The position numbers and the translations under genes are program-made. A stretch of 64,000 nucleotides of DNA from Lunularia cruciata (Eukaryota; Streptophyta; Marchantiopsida; Lunulariales; Lunulariaceae), in the NCBI GenBank assembly GCA_948567375.1, contig OX419760.1, positions 43,400,001-43,464,000 of the forward strand, given 5' to 3'. This document shows positions 23,595 through 35,990 of the stretch, piece after piece (the stretch's first letter is position 1; each line of letters starts with the position of its first letter). The notes beneath the pieces were generated by a model, which saw only the letters and a list, made by a program, of their open reading frames with translations, did no database searches and had not been told where the DNA came from.

Positions 23595-24286
23595 TGTAAC
23601 ACCCATTTTTGTATGTATGTGGTATTGTGATATTTAGCTTGGTATTACAAATACTTGAGAGATATTATTTATATAGAGATAAAAGACGGTTCTACATTAG
23701 TCATGATTAGCTAAAGTTAGTCATATCTAAGATAGTGTGGACCTTACTTTAGAGGAAGTGGAAAAGATGAGCACCACTATTTTGGATTCTAGTGTGTTGA
23801 CTTGGTATTATTCCTAGGTATTTGGCTTTGAGGAAAGAATTGAGAACTCTTGGGTCCGCAAGCCTTTTTGCTTTGGATTCTTCTATAGTCCAAGGATAGC
23901 CCATGTGAAAGAATCCTTGACTTAGTAGTTGATTCAAGATAAGATCACATGCTTAGTGGAATATGCCCATGTGGATGGATATTCCTTTATACTTTTTGAC
24001 TTTACTTGACTTTTAGCCTAGTAACTTAAGTTATTATGGTAAATAGTAACTTTAGTGTATAACTATTTCACAAGTATATAAACAAGGGGTGAGGAGATAC
24101 TCATCATCCTTTCATTTGCAACTATCTCTCTCTCATTGAGTTCTCTAGTGAGCAATGTCTTGAGTCTTGGAGTGTTCGCCTTGGAGGAGTATGATGGAGT
24201 TGGGGTTCCTTGCCTTCTTAGTCCATGGTGCGCTACCATAATAGCCATTAGAGGTTCATCCCGAGTGAGAGACAGGCCGGCTCACA
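23595..24286 (+). repeat. 3' LTR of element A (full length, 692 bp)
   Basis: It starts TGTAACACCC and ends GGCTCACA. This copy defines LTR-A; other fragments are at 16270-16517 (-), 16519-17168, 30528-30883 and 40997-41269. A minus-strand ORF of 61 codons (24063-24248) recurs in the 5' LTR and the two plus-strand fragments as a by-product of LTR sequence. Confidence 0.92.
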
Positions 24287-24607
24287 GTCCTATTGTAGAC
24301 TAAGATGTCATCAAGGAAAATGACAATAGATTTATCCAAGTACGGATGAAATATATCATTCATCAAACTTATGAAAGTGGTTGGAGCGTTGGTGAGGCCA
24401 AATGGCATCAGCAATTACTCAAAGTGACCATACCTCGTTTGAAAGGTCATTTTGTGTATGTCTTCTTTGCAATCCTGATTTGGTTGTAACGGCTCTACAA
24501 ATCAAGTTTGGTGAAGTGCCTTGCCCCATTGAGTTGATCAAACAAGTCATCCATGCAATGTAATGGATATTTATTCTTCATCATTTGTTGATTCAGTCCT
24601 TGATGTC
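24287..24607 (-). pseudogene. RT fragment (palm) of the family-E chromovirus, minus strand
   Basis: The reverse complement encodes the RT segment that matches the other family-E copy at 40300-40620: [19 protein letters not shown], GARxFTKLDL, the LTNAPT region and the FLDD-type box. It is the continuation of the RT piece at 27236-27360; the two are separated by a 2.6 kb insertion. There are several stops. Confidence 0.75.
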
Positions 24608-27235
24608 GTGTGGATTGTTTGGTCTTGAGAGTGAGTTGGGCACCTGACTACTCATCCTTGAATCCCTTTGTTGTTGATGCCTCAAAGCTTCTCATGGTTT
24701 CACATTGCTTTTATCCTTGTATGGTTGGCAATCTCCTTCTTGCTAGAGTAACTTGTTTACAATTGCTCCCAATGGTAGGCTCTTCCTGAGGGTTTTTTGT
24801 TGAGTTCCATAGTTGACATTGACCTTTGCAGGACTGTTCATGTTCCGTTAATTTGGGGTTTGTGGTTCTGGATCCGGTAGGGCTCATAGAACTGGGTCTA
24901 GAGGTGTTTGTAGAATAGTCCACAAGTGATCTAACCGGACTCAAACCCAAGCATCCAGATCACTGATTTGTTCCATTTACATAGACTGGACGGAGAGCTC
25001 CTATCATGGAGTCCTTCCCTTGACACTATTCACAGATCAGAATACACACATTCATTCACAAGAAATATCACATTCATCAAAATACCAAGCCTTGCAGTTT
25101 ATAACCTCTTTGGGGAAACCAAACAGCTCTAGACTAAACATTGACCACACCTAATCTCTCCAACTGTCCTACACAAAGCCACTTTGAATTTTCTTCTCTC
25201 CTGCACAAGCTCTTCTCCTTCTAGAAATCTTCCAGTCAGCCTTGTCCAGCCTTGTTCCTTCAAAACTTCTTCCCTCTCTCTCTCTACATACCAGGCTCTT
25301 TTTCCCAAAATTTTCTGCCTTCCCTATCACAAAGTGCTTAACCCCTTTCCTTCAAATCCATAATTTTTTGCACAGTCAGACCCTTCAAATATCTCTTCCT
25401 TCTCTCTCCTTTCAGTCTTGACCTTCCCCTCGAGGGTTCCCCTATCTAGACCTCACTCACTCATTCGATGCTTCAATTTTAGCTTAGTCTTAACAAACCC
25501 TTTCACTCTTCAGAAATCCTCCGTCTAGCAGGCTTCTTCTCTCAAGTTTCTTCCCTGCAGCCACAAGCTCTTCCTTTGAGAGAGTTCCCAGCCTTCCTTC
25601 AAAAATCTTCCTCCTGCAGTCCAGTCTCTCCAGCACTCACATTTCTATTTCCACTCTCTCTTTTCTATGTTCTGCACAAAGCTCTTCACATTTGAAATTC
25701 TCTCTCTTCTCCCCGATGTCTTGCACAGCCCTTCACATTCAAAAATTCCTTTCTGCAGTTCAGTCTCTCCAACCCTTCACATTCATTTCTCTCTCTCTTC
25801 TTTATGTCCTACACAACCCTTGCATAGCCCTTCACATTCAAAAATTCCTTCCTGCAGTTCAGTCTCTCTAGCCCTTCACATTCAATTCTCTCTCTCTTCT
25901 CTATGTCCTGCACAACCCTTCACAGCCCTTCACATTCAAAAATTCCTTCCTTCAGTTCAGTCTCCCCAGCCCTTCACTTTCAATTCTCTCTCTGTGTCCA
26001 GGCTCTCCAACTCCTGCACAGCCCTTTACCACATTCAAAAATCTCTCTCTATCCCTATGTCCTGCACAACCCTTGCACCACCCTTCACATTTGAAAATTC
26101 CTTCTTGCAATTCAGTCTCTCCAGGCCTTCACATTCATTTCTCTCTCTCTTCTATGTCTTACACAAAGCCCTTGCACAGCCCTTCACATTCAAAAATTCT
26201 CTCCCTTCTCTATGTCTTGCACAAAACCCTTCACAGCCAGCTCTTCACATTCTAAAATCCCTTCTGTCCAAGCTCCTACACAAAACCCTTCACATTCAAT
26301 TTCTCTCTCTCTCTCTCTGTCCAGGCTCTCTAGCTCTTGCACAGCCGTTCACCACATTCAAAAATCTCTTTCTTCTTCTCTATGTCCTACACAAAGCCCT
26401 ACACAGCCAACTCCTCACATTCAAAAATTCCCTTCTCTTCTTAGGCTCTCCAACTCCTGCACAACCTTCACCACATTCAACAATCTCTTTCTTCTTCTTT
26501 ATGTCCTGCACAGCCAACTCCTACACAACCAACTCCTCACATTCAAAAATTCCCCTCTCTTCTCAGGCTCTCTAGCTCTTGTATAGTCTTCACATTCAAA
26601 AATTCCCTTTTCCTTCTTTATGTTTTGCACAAAGCCCTTGCACAGCCCTTCAACATTCAAAAATTCCCCCCTCTTCTCTATGTCTTGCACAAAACCCTAC
26701 ACAGCCAACTCCCCACATTCAAAAATCCCTCTCTTTTGTCCAAGTAGGTCTTCTCCCCCCAAAGATCTCTTCTTTCAGCACTCAACATTCTCCTTTCGAC
26801 TCTCCAGCTCCTCCTTCCAAAACATTCCCAGACCTCTTGTCCAGCCCAAAACTCCTCTTCTCAAATTTTCTTGTCCTCCTAGCCAAAGCCTTTCCTTAGG
26901 AAAACCTTGTCAGCCTCCTCTTGTCCTGTTCAAGCTTCCTCTCAAAGATTCCAATAACATAAACAAAAGATCTTGAGCTTATGTAACACAAAAATAAGTC
27001 CCAAGCTTGTGTAACACACAAAACTCCTGAGCTCATGTAACATAAAAGAAACTCTCAAGCTTACAGCAACACAAAACAACTTCCGGCTTTGCAACAACAT
27101 AAAAAAATATCCCAAGACAAGATAACATGAAATGACTTCCAAGATACAATAATATTAAAAAAAATGTTGAGTTCATTATAACAAGAAAAACTCACACCAA
27201 ATGGCACCAATGCTACATGTAGATTATTTTCCCGA
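24608..27235. mobile_element. 2.6-kb insertion in a family-E RT gene, mostly CT-rich degenerate repeats
   Basis: The RT sequence breaks at about 24607 and resumes at about 27236, defining this insert. Its edges read TGTC... and ...GACA, but I could not confirm a target duplication. It contains about 0.7 kb of unremarkable sequence, then from about 25180 a strongly pyrimidine-rich plus strand, and after 26950 short alternations of aacacaaaa...ctcaagctt-type blocks. It has no recognisable protein domain; long ORFs in it come from the repeat. Confidence 0.55.
25670..26740 (+). repeat. Degenerate CT-rich tandem repeat array
   Basis: Blocks built from cacattcaaaaattcc, ctctctctcttctctatgtc and ctgcacaacccttcacagcc recur at least ten times with variable spacing and many substitutions. 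The array reads as a 302-codon ORF (25667-26575) because the repeat lacks stops, not because it encodes a known protein. It resembles an expanded minisatellite. Confidence 0.8.
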
Positions 27236-27639
27236 TGACACCGGTAGTCAATGCACATACCTATTGTTCCGTCTTTCTTCTTCATAAACAATACAAGAGC
27301 CCCATATGGTGATACAATGGGTTGGATAAACCCCTTTTACAACATATCCTTGATTTGAGCCTTACATTCCTCCAACTCCTGAGGTGATAGTCAATATAGG
27401 GCCTTGCAAGGAGGTGTCTTCCCCGGATGTATGTCAATTTTATGATCTACTCTCCTTTTTGGTGGTAAACCTACGGGTAATTCATCTGAAAAAACATCTT
27501 CGAACTCATTGACCACATCTTTCAATTTCTCAAGAATTTATCCATTATGTTGGGCACTCTAGACTTCTCTTATTAAGCCCATGAAACATCTATTTGTCTT
27601 ACCCACAGATGTGGTCTTTATGATAAATAGAGGCAACTC
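27236..27639 (-). pseudogene. N-terminal RT piece of the family-E chromovirus copy
   Basis: The minus strand reads ...ALVLFMKKKDGTIGMCIDYR, the fingers motif of gypsy RT, matching [15 protein letters not shown] in the copy at 40450-40746. The linker to protease lies at about 27400-27640. The domain is cut at 27236 by the CT-rich insertion. Confidence 0.75.
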
Positions 27640-28032
27640 TTACCTTTGTGATATTCCTTTAATCCCAAAGATCTTCCATTGATTAGTTTTCACTACTTTC
27701 TTTCTCCAATCCACAGTGGGGTTGTAGTGCTCCATCCACGGCATACCTAAGATTGCATCATAATGAGCTAATTGTATCACTCGCCACTTGATTGCTTCTT
27801 GATACTTACCTATAGAGAGTATTACCTTTCTAGGTAACAACTCAATCCTCTTTGTTTGACCATTAGGTAACTCTACTTTGTCCTTCTCATCCTTCTCTAG
27901 TTTCATCTCCAACCTTATTGCACCAAAGCAAGACAAGAAATTCTCTATTGCCCCATGGTCTATCAACACTCTCACCAGATTGCCTTCTAGCATACTTGTC
28001 CTCTTCCTCCCCCTACTTTTACTCTTCTTCAC
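27640..28032 (-). pseudogene. Retropepsin-like protease of the family-E chromovirus
   Basis: A 130-codon open stretch has LVRVLIDHGAIENFLS (usual family pattern: LIDSGATHNFIS; Ser is His here), the strand ELPNGQTKRIELLPRKVILS, and the typical AHYDAILGMPWMEHYNPTVD end. The layout and the D-x-G-A active-site context are those of plant chromovirus proteases. It lies between gag (upstream, higher coordinates) and RT. Confidence 0.82.
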
Positions 28033-29180
28033 TGAGCCAATAAAGCCGCAAGGTATATTTACTAACGATCTTGGTTTTCCAATGCAGTTTCTATATCTTC
28101 CTCTTCAATTTGTCTCTCCATGTGGTTCAGAGGTTGCTTTTATGGAGGCCAAGGGCCTTTAAGATGCCAAGCACAACAATTGATGGCTATGTGCCCAATT
28201 CTACCACAATTGTAACATCATCATTGTTCTACTCGAGCCCCTTTTCCCTATGAGACTCCTTCTCTCCTTTCTTTGATCCGTCTCCGTTCTCCTTGGAGAA
28301 GTCTTGCTCCTCTATCTTGGAACCATATGTTGCCCAATTCCATAGGTACTAGTCCACCAAAATGGTTTGTCTTGGCCCCGTAGTTTTGCATTAGTGTTAT
28401 CGCTTCACCTCTTTCAAGCGCCCTTATGTTCTTTGGGCACAAGCAATGGCTTTAAAAAAAGTATGAGGATTTTGCACCATTACCTCTTGGCAAATCCGCT
28501 CTTCTAATCCTCTCTTGAAATTTTCAAGAGCTTTGGTTGGACTCATATTGGTTATTGCAACATGTAGATCCAAAAATGTGTCCATATATTCTTGTATGCT
28601 ATTCTTTTGCTTTAACCCCTAGAGTCTGGTTTGGGCCATTTGCACAAAATCCACAGATTATAAAATTCTTGAGCAGCACTTCTTGCATGTCTGTCCAAGT
28701 GACCTCTCTTCCTTCTACCAGTAGTGATCATTCCCAAGCTTCATACCATGTGAGGGCCTTATCGGTCAAGTACCCACACGCAAACACACATGCAGAATGA
28801 TTAGTGATGTCTGTTGTGAACAATCAAAGGTATTGATTCATTCTTGAAATCCAATTTTCCACTACTCCCATGGAACGTTATCCCTTGTAATGCTCAATGT
28901 TGTATGTCTTCTTCATTTGTAGTAACAATGTGGCTTGGTTGTTTATTGGAATCGGTGTCATCGACATGCATAACTCTCCAAGTACTTTGATTGTTGGTGT
29001 TGGTTGTTGAGACTCCCCTTCTTGCATTACTTGATCCTTCTTGACAACACATACTTGATTTTGCAATTCCTCCATGGTCATCTTGATTTCTTGAAACTCG
29101 TTCAACATCCCCTGCATTCCTTGCATCAACTCTTGCAATTGTGGATCCATGATTTGTACACACAATTGATGTTCACTTCC
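28033..29180 (-). pseudogene. gag: gag of the family-E chromovirus
   Basis: The minus strand starts near 29150 with MDPQLQELMQGMQGMLNEFQ, continues as a coiled-coil-like EIKMTMEELQNQVCVV stretch, and includes a capsid region in several frames (28860-28440). It ends with a clean zinc knuckle CYNCGRIGHIAINC at 28176-28217. Several frameshifts and stops break it. It is followed directly by protease. Confidence 0.75.
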
Positions 29181-29749
29181 TACTTCCTACTTCAATAGAG
29201 GGTTAGAATGATCATACAAGAGGGTGCAAAAACTATGGGGGACTACCATTGGGACCTCAAAGGCCATCACTCATTGACAATATTCCTCACCAAAATTGTA
29301 GACTACAAAATCCCTAATCATCGCTTTTGGTCTGACTACATAACAGATTTCTACTTGCATGTTGAACGGGTGAGGATTTGGTACATTCAGATCCATAACA
29401 TCATAATAGAATGTAGATTGTCAAATCCCACTCTCTGTCATATACCACCATAGGTAGAATCACCAAGTTTGGTGAATTCATCACTCTGCCCATAAATTCT
29501 GCTCCAAAGTGATAAGCTAGTGATACTCTCATTTGCTCACGCTAGATGTACATAATCTTGATGTGGAATGGATTCAAGAATGGGAAGCTAGGTGCAATAA
29601 ATTTTCCTCCCAATGCATCCATCCCATCTGCTCTCTAAAGCCCTTTCCAAGTCTAGCAATTACATTATGTTCTACACCTCAAATTACTTAGTTTTAGTAG
29701 CTCATGCTCTTCCAAGAAGGATGATCCACTCTCTTGGATTAAAACAGTC
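29181..29749 (-). other. Leader region between primer site and gag of the family-E element
   Basis: No open frame of note; this is the expected untranslated leader downstream (minus strand) of the primer-binding site. Confidence 0.5.
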
Positions 29750-29761
29750 GCTCTGATACCA
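29750..29761 (-). promoter_or_regulatory. Primer-binding site complementary to initiator tRNA-Met
   Basis: The minus strand reads TGGTATCAGAGC, the standard plant LTR-element primer site, one base inside the LTR end ...GGAGTATTACA. It proves the orientation of this copy and marks the LTR at its right as the 5' LTR. Confidence 0.93.
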
Positions 29762-29762
29762 T

Positions 29763-30526
29763 TGTAATACTCCAAGGACAAGATAACTCTTCAAGAGATA
29801 TACAAGAGAGAAAACACAGATTTCACACTCAATCCTTTGATGCCTCAAAGGAGCACCTTCTCTTTATTACATAGCCAAGGAGGATCTCCTCCACCATAGG
29901 ATTAGGTACATGGATAGGTGACCTGCCAGCAAGCTCCACCCTTAGATTACTTGCTTGGATTGGTGATATGTTGGTCTTGGTCCCATCTGGTTGGTCAAAC
30001 AGGCTTTGACTAGAGGGAATCTTTTAGGGAATCTTCTTGTAGGAGTCTTAGAATAACGTGGTTGAGATACCATTGGAAAGCTCTTGGTGAGACAAACCAT
30101 GGGAGAGGGAAGCCAGCCATGTGTAGATTCCCCCCTCAACAAAGGAAAGACTGGCCTTTCCTTTGTTGGGAGGGAATCTACACATTATTGGGGCCTAATT
30201 CATTTGTTTAGGCCTTCAAAATTACCTCAAGTTTTTAGGTCTATTTTGGCTTCTACCCTATTAGTAGAAGTGCTCTTTTGGTGATTACTCTATCTGATCT
30301 ATATTCTCCATCATGTGTAACATCCTTTTAAATGTCACCACCCAAAGTTTCACCTCTAGATCATATGCTTATTTATCAATTCTAAAGTTTCCAAGCATGT
30401 TTCAATCTCTGGCCTATTAGTAGAAGTACTCTTTTGATGATACCTCTAGTTTATCTACTTAGTCCTTCCAAATATTACCAAACCAAATTTCATCTCTAGA
30501 TCATCTATCTAACTATTGGTATTATA
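29763..30526 (-). repeat. 5' LTR (LTR-E) of the minus-strand chromovirus copy
   Basis: On the minus strand it starts TATAATACC (expected TGTAATACC) and ends GTATTACA beside the primer site. It shares long blocks with 37405-38043 (for example caaaggagcaccttctcttt and ctccacccttaga/ggattact) and with the inverted solo copy at 34975-35598. It contains an internal tandem duplication of about 130 bp (30220-30510). Confidence 0.88.
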
Positions 30527-30527
30527 T

Positions 30528-30883
30528 TGGATCAAGATAAGACCACATGCTTAGGAGAATATTCCCATGAGTATGGATATTCCTTTAGCTTTTTGACTTT
30601 CTTTGACTTTTAGCCAAGTAACTTGAGTTACTCTTGTAATTAGTAACTTTGGTGCATAACTATTTTACAATTCTATAAACTAGGGGTGAAGATGTACTCA
30701 TCATCCTTTCATTTGCAACTATCTCTCTTTCATTGAGTTCTCTAGTGAGCCATGGTTTGAGTTTTGGAGTGTTAACCTTGGAGGAGTATGATGGAGTTGG
30801 GGTTCTTGGCCTTCTTAGTCCATGGTGCGCTACCATAATAGCCATCAGAGGCTCATCCTGAGTGATAGACAGGCCAGCTCATA
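30528..30883 (+). repeat. LTR-A fragment (3' half)
   Basis: It starts at ggatcaagataagaccacatgc, corresponding to about 23930 of the 3' LTR of element A, and ends gctcata in place of ggctcaca. It directly abuts the LTR-E start on its left and G-family repeat sequence on its right. Confidence 0.88.
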
Positions 30884-31143
30884 GGACAAAGGCCAATGAG
30901 CATCACCTAGAGTCTCTTAGCTAGAGTGGGTGTGGCTTGATTGTAGTTAGTGCCCAATTGTTGGCAGATTGTTGAGTGATATATCAAGTACTAATCTAAT
31001 TGAGTGTGATTTGAGTTGAGAAAAAACTGATTATTGTGGCACTTTAGAGTCCATGTATGACTTATGTGTGAGTTGTGTTTCTATGTTGTGTGATGTTGAC
31101 AACCATGTATGTTGTGTAGCAATATATAAACGCACAACATCTA
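30884..31143 (+). repeat. G-family LTR-like fragment
   Basis: It matches 53329-53580 block for block: ggacaaaggcc, cttagctagagtgggtgtgg, gattattgtggcactttaga, cttatgtgtgagttgtg, gtatgttgtgtagcaat. The match stops near 31143, at about the same point where the 53.5 kb copy also ends. Confidence 0.85.
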
Positions 31144-34100
31144 TAAGGAGATAACATTTAGCATAAACATTTAGCTTGTCGAACTATATGCACTACAAGT
31201 CATACATATCGGCGTCACCTAAAAAATATACTCTACACAAAACTTTCTTTCATAGTAAGAAACCTAAGTTTTACTACCTCCTTAAGTATCTTCTTCTATA
31301 TGCAAAGGATCTTTTCTTCAATATACTCAGTTCTGTCTCAAAAAGTAAGAATATTATAATGGAATATTATAAATAATGGAAATTTTATATCAATAGTGTG
31401 GTTCAAGTATAAGCCTTGAAGGTCAAACACACCTACTCTCTTATACAATTTAGACTTCACATCACATCTTTGTTAAATCTTCTTTTATATAGTCAAACCT
31501 AGATTTTTAAGTATCTTCTTTTGCCTCCTAAGAAATTTGTTCTTTCCAAGTCATATCTAGTTTTACGCATCAACTTCTTGTTTGTGCAAAATTAACTTGT
31601 ACTTATTTTTGCTTCAATAGAGTTTCACTAAGGAAAGTAGCAAACATGAAAGTAAATCAAAAGCTAATATTTCACATATTTGTAGAATGAATTTTAATAA
31701 TAGGTAATATTTTGCATATGGTTCTATCTTTTGGCTACTTCTTCTTTATGATATCTTCTACTAATTGCATTGGTTTCTTTGCAATATAGCATCTAATTGT
31801 CTCTTTGGTTGAAACCATATATTATGTTTGTAGATAGAGCTAGATGCACAAAAAGGATAAGCTTTTATATTTCTTTAAAAATGATGATCTTCTTATTATT
31901 ATTTGATAATATTTACCTATATTTAACCCTTTAACAAGTTAGTATTATTATTTCTTGCTAAAAGGATAAGGTAAAGGTACTAAAAAAATATATCTTCTTT
32001 TCTATATTTATTGAATTTTCCTTCAATGGAAACATATCTATGTTGTACACACTACACTTAGGTTTATGATGCATAGTGGATGTTTAAGTTTGATTGGATG
32101 CTTAAGTTTGATTGCATAGCTAGGTAATTGGGTTTGCCTTGCATAGATAGGCACCTAGATTTACCTTAGGTAGGTAGAAGACTAGGTTTGCTACACATAA
32201 GTGGGTGGCTGGGCAATCAAACTTGATAAATACTATAATTTTTTTCTCTAGAATTCTATCATTTATTAGCTTTAATTTTGAATACATGCACTTCAATGAG
32301 GCAAATAAGTAGAGGGAGGCAATTAATACCTATGCATTTGTCATGAAACTTTGATTTTATCAATCAATCATATTATAAAATAAATTTTATTTTATTTTTC
32401 ATTAAATGCATTTATATTATTCAGGTAGATATACAAATATTATTCCACCCAAAAATTAAAAATATTTGCATTATTTCACCTCTATACAAGGAGAAGTCAT
32501 ATTTAGCAACCAAGACCAAAGATTTAGTTCCTTGTTGTGGTCAGCAATTGTTGTATGTGAATCTATTTTGACCAAAATTTTATATCTTCATAAATAGAGG
32601 AATTAAGACATAAGTCAAACCATGAAAGTAAAAGAGATTTCAAAACTACTCCTCCATTGATTATATGCTTCTCCATGACTTGAAATCAAATGAGTAAAGA
32701 TATACACAATTGACATAATGAGGATGTCATATAATACATAAATGTTTTTTATACTTGAAAAGTTGGTATGAAATTATAGATATTTACTAAGTGAGGTCAT
32801 TTTTTTTATGAACTTGATATGATAGCCTAATTGGTATAAAGAGCAATATAGATAATAATAATAATGAATGTTATATTTCTTTTATACAATTATTTTGACT
32901 CTTTTGATTTAATTGTATAATATATCATTGATACAAGTTATATTCCTTTCATATAATTATTTTGACCTAGTTGCAAAGTTGTATAAATGGATAATAAATT
33001 AAATTTACAACTCTTTTGTGGCGGATTATGAAAATTAAAAAACCCCACTAAGGATACTCTAACAAGGATTCTATTTCTGTTGAACCAAGTAGAGATTTGA
33101 ATTGCTAACCAAACATAGTTAGAATTTAAGTATTATATATTTAAATTTATTTATTTGTTGTCAGAGTTTTTTTAACTTATTTTTTTCACTAAGTAAATAT
33201 TAGCAGCTTTTTTTACTTTAAAACTTATAAGGTCATTAAGTTTAATAAGATACAAATAATATCAATAATGACTTCAAAATTTGAAGTGTTGAGTGTAAAT
33301 TTGAGTGTAATCTACTTGATTACTCAAATCTACTTGATTCTAAATTAAACTCAATGAGCATCTTCAAGTTATAACACCCTCAATAAGGTTAGTTGGAGCT
33401 AATTTGTATTTTTGATTAATTTTAGGTTATTTAATCATAAAAAATATATTTATTTTATTATTTTTATTTCTTCCTTTATTATATATCTTAGAGAAGTGAG
33501 TTTGATTCAAATAGTAATCAATAAAGAATCATTTAAGTTACATATACCAACATTGTAGATATATTAAATGTATTTATAATAAAAATAATAAAGATAAGGA
33601 AACAAAAGATAAGAATTAAGAGGTTGTATAAAAGACTATACATCAATTCTATATCATTTTTTTACTGATTAATTATTGTGCTTAGCTTAATTTTTTTCTT
33701 GAGTTATATTTTTATTTTAACTTTCAATTTTTTCTTGAATTTAGACGTTCTCTCTTATTAGCATTTCTATTGTCAACCAAAGAGGAAAAATATGCTACAA
33801 AAAATTGATTTGAACTCCAAAAAGAATAACTTTGAGAATCTAATAAATTGATCATAAGAGTTTGCAATGAGATTAGACTTCTAATTATGTATAATAATTC
33901 TAATAAACATAATCTTAATCTCCATTTTCTATAATGTATTTTTAAGCAACATTTTGTAAGGCAAGTTCAATTAGGAATATCAAAGTATTTAAATTTTATT
34001 TAAAGAATAAATTATGAGAGTAGAATGATCATTATAGATATCAATATAATATTTCATGAAGAAAAGTTGTTATTAAATTTAATAGCTTTTTAAATTTTAT

Positions 34101-34974
34101 TTACAATTATAGTAATTTGGATACTAAAGAAAATATCAAGAGGATTTGTGCAAGTTAATAAACTTCGACAAAATTTCATGGTTGATATTTTTGGACACTT
34201 TGTAAATTCTAAAAAGTTACCTATAACAAATTTACTGTTTACTTGTTAAAGTTTATTACATTCTAGATAAATCATCTTTTTCTATCCATCTTCTATTAAG
34301 TATAATATTAAATCACACTGATTATTAAATATATAATTCTGCACATCTCTATATTCTTTGTATTTTATTCTTAAGCAAGAAAAATATATTTTTCATGCAT
34401 CTCTCATTAAGGATAAAATTAAATTCCTTGTTGTAGAGAATATTTGAAATGAAATGATATGGTTTATTTTTTATTCTAATTATATAAATTTATAAATTAA
34501 CTTCTAATATTATAAATTAATTTTTATTCATAAAATTAATAATTATTATATAAATATTTTAATCCTCCTGAGATATAAAATAATGTGCTTTATGGTATAT
34601 TCCATAGAACTTGCTTTTGAGCTTCTTTTAAGATATTTTTAAGATGATACAATTTTTAAATGAAAAAGAAATTTATAAGAAATTTAAATCTAAGAAATAA
34701 TAAATCTAAGAAATTTATTATATGTTTATATTGGAAAATAAATAGGTCTATATATAAAAATTAAGCATGTTATTTTTGAAAGGCTCATTGTAAAGAGAAG
34801 AGTAGAGATTTGCTTGGTAAGTAAAAACAAAATTTCATAATTTCAAATTAATATACAATACTAGCAAAGAAGAATAAATTAATTAGAAGAAAAGCAAATT
34901 ACAAGACTACATCAAAGCTATTGTATAACTATATCTTTTAGGAATGTTATTAGTCTTGCAATTTTAATATAATG
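31144..34974. other. AT-rich region without recognisable genes
   Basis: About 3.8 kb of very AT-rich sequence with long runs of A/T. The six frames are closed at short intervals and show no domain. Parts of it may be old transposon remains, but I found no family match within the window. Confidence 0.6.
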
Positions 34975-35598
34975 TATAAGTAAAACCAAAACCAAGAGAC
35001 TATATGTAATACAATTAGATATATTATCTAAAGTTGAAATTTGGCTTGGTAACATTTGGAAGGATATTATATATGATAGGCAAGGTAGATCATATAGAGG
35101 TGTCACCAAAAAGTACTTCCATTAATAGTGCAAGAGTTGAAAACACACTAAAAACTTTAGAGCTAATTTTAGAGGCCTAAATGGAGGAATTAAACCTTGA
35201 AAATGACTCAACCCTACCCCTTTGGAGAAAAAAAGACTTGCCTTCTCCTCCAACTATTTATCTCATTGAGAGCTTTCCAATAGTATCTCAATTATACAAT
35301 TTTGAGCTCCTTACATGAAGATTTCCTGAAGATTCTCTCCAATCAAACTTGTTTGACCAACCAAATAGGACAAGAATTGACATGTCACCAATCCATGTAA
35401 CTAATCTAAGGGTGGAGCTTGCTGCATGTCACTAATTCTTGTATTTGATTTGAGGGTGAAGCTTCTTTTGAGTGAATCCTCTTTGCTATATAATAAAGAT
35501 AAGGTGCTCCTTTGGAGCATCGGAGTGTTGAATGTGAAGCTTTGTGTTTCTTCTCCTATGTTTCTCTTGAAGGTCCTCTTATTTTTTGAAATATTACA
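34975..35598 (+). repeat. Solo LTR-E in the opposite orientation
   Basis: It matches the reverse complement of 29763-30526: aatttggcttggtaacattt, caccaaaaagtact, aaggcctaaatgg, gtttgaccaaccaaa, ctaatctaagggtggagctt, gcttgctgcatgtcac, gtgctcctttggagcatc, and an end at atattaca. No primer site or gag follows, so it is a solo LTR. It is more diverged than the two other LTR-E copies. Confidence 0.82.
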
Positions 35599-35805
35599 CT
35601 ATATGCCAAATACAACAATAAATGGTTTAATATTACCATTGTAACTATATGGAATTTATAGATGAGTTAGTCAAGACTAATGAAGTAGAAATATGCCAAA
35701 TTAGTAAGAAGAGTATAATAAGAGTATTCTTGAAGCATCTAGGAAGTTACTTGGTACCTTCTAAGTATTGGGTAATGTGTATCCAAAGCGGTGATTTCTA
35801 AGAGG

Positions 35806-35990
35806 AAGCTTCTTGAGAAACTTCTCAGCTAGCTTAGCTTGCACGCCAAGTAGGTGGCTTCTAAAAGGAATCTTGGGAAGTTTCATGACTAGTTTAGCTT
35901 GCATGCCAAGTAGGCAGCTTCTCAAAAAAATTCCAAGTTAGCTTGGCTTGTCCTCTAAGAAGATGATTTTTAGTAAGTTTCTTGAGAAGC
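35806..35990. repeat. Imperfect tandem repeat of about 70 bp, two to three copies
   Basis: Units share agcttgca(c/t)gccaagtagg and (t/c)agcttctaaaagg/ctcaaaaaa followed by ttcttgagaa-type ends. The third unit is degenerate. Confidence 0.65.

Larger units (their letters stand above)
16519..24286 (+). mobile_element. Element A: Ty3/gypsy LTR retrotransposon, both LTRs present, coding region decayed
   Basis: It is bounded by direct repeats at about 16519-17168 and 23595-24286, aligned with a constant offset of 7118. Between them, in order: an extra zinc-knuckle ORF, gag with a CCHC knuckle, protease, RT, RNase H and integrase, all on the plus strand (PR-RT-RH-IN order = Ty3/gypsy). No chromodomain was recognised. 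The 3' LTR begins TGTAACACCC just after a purine tract (tccgggggtaaa), and both LTRs end in CA. The left LTR lacks its first ~44 bp. Stops and frameshifts interrupt every gene, so it is non-autonomous now. Confidence 0.92.

Noticed and set aside
25667-26575. 302-codon plus-strand ORF
   Set aside because: Its open length comes from a CT-rich repeat with few stops; all three plus frames are similarly open and there is no known domain.
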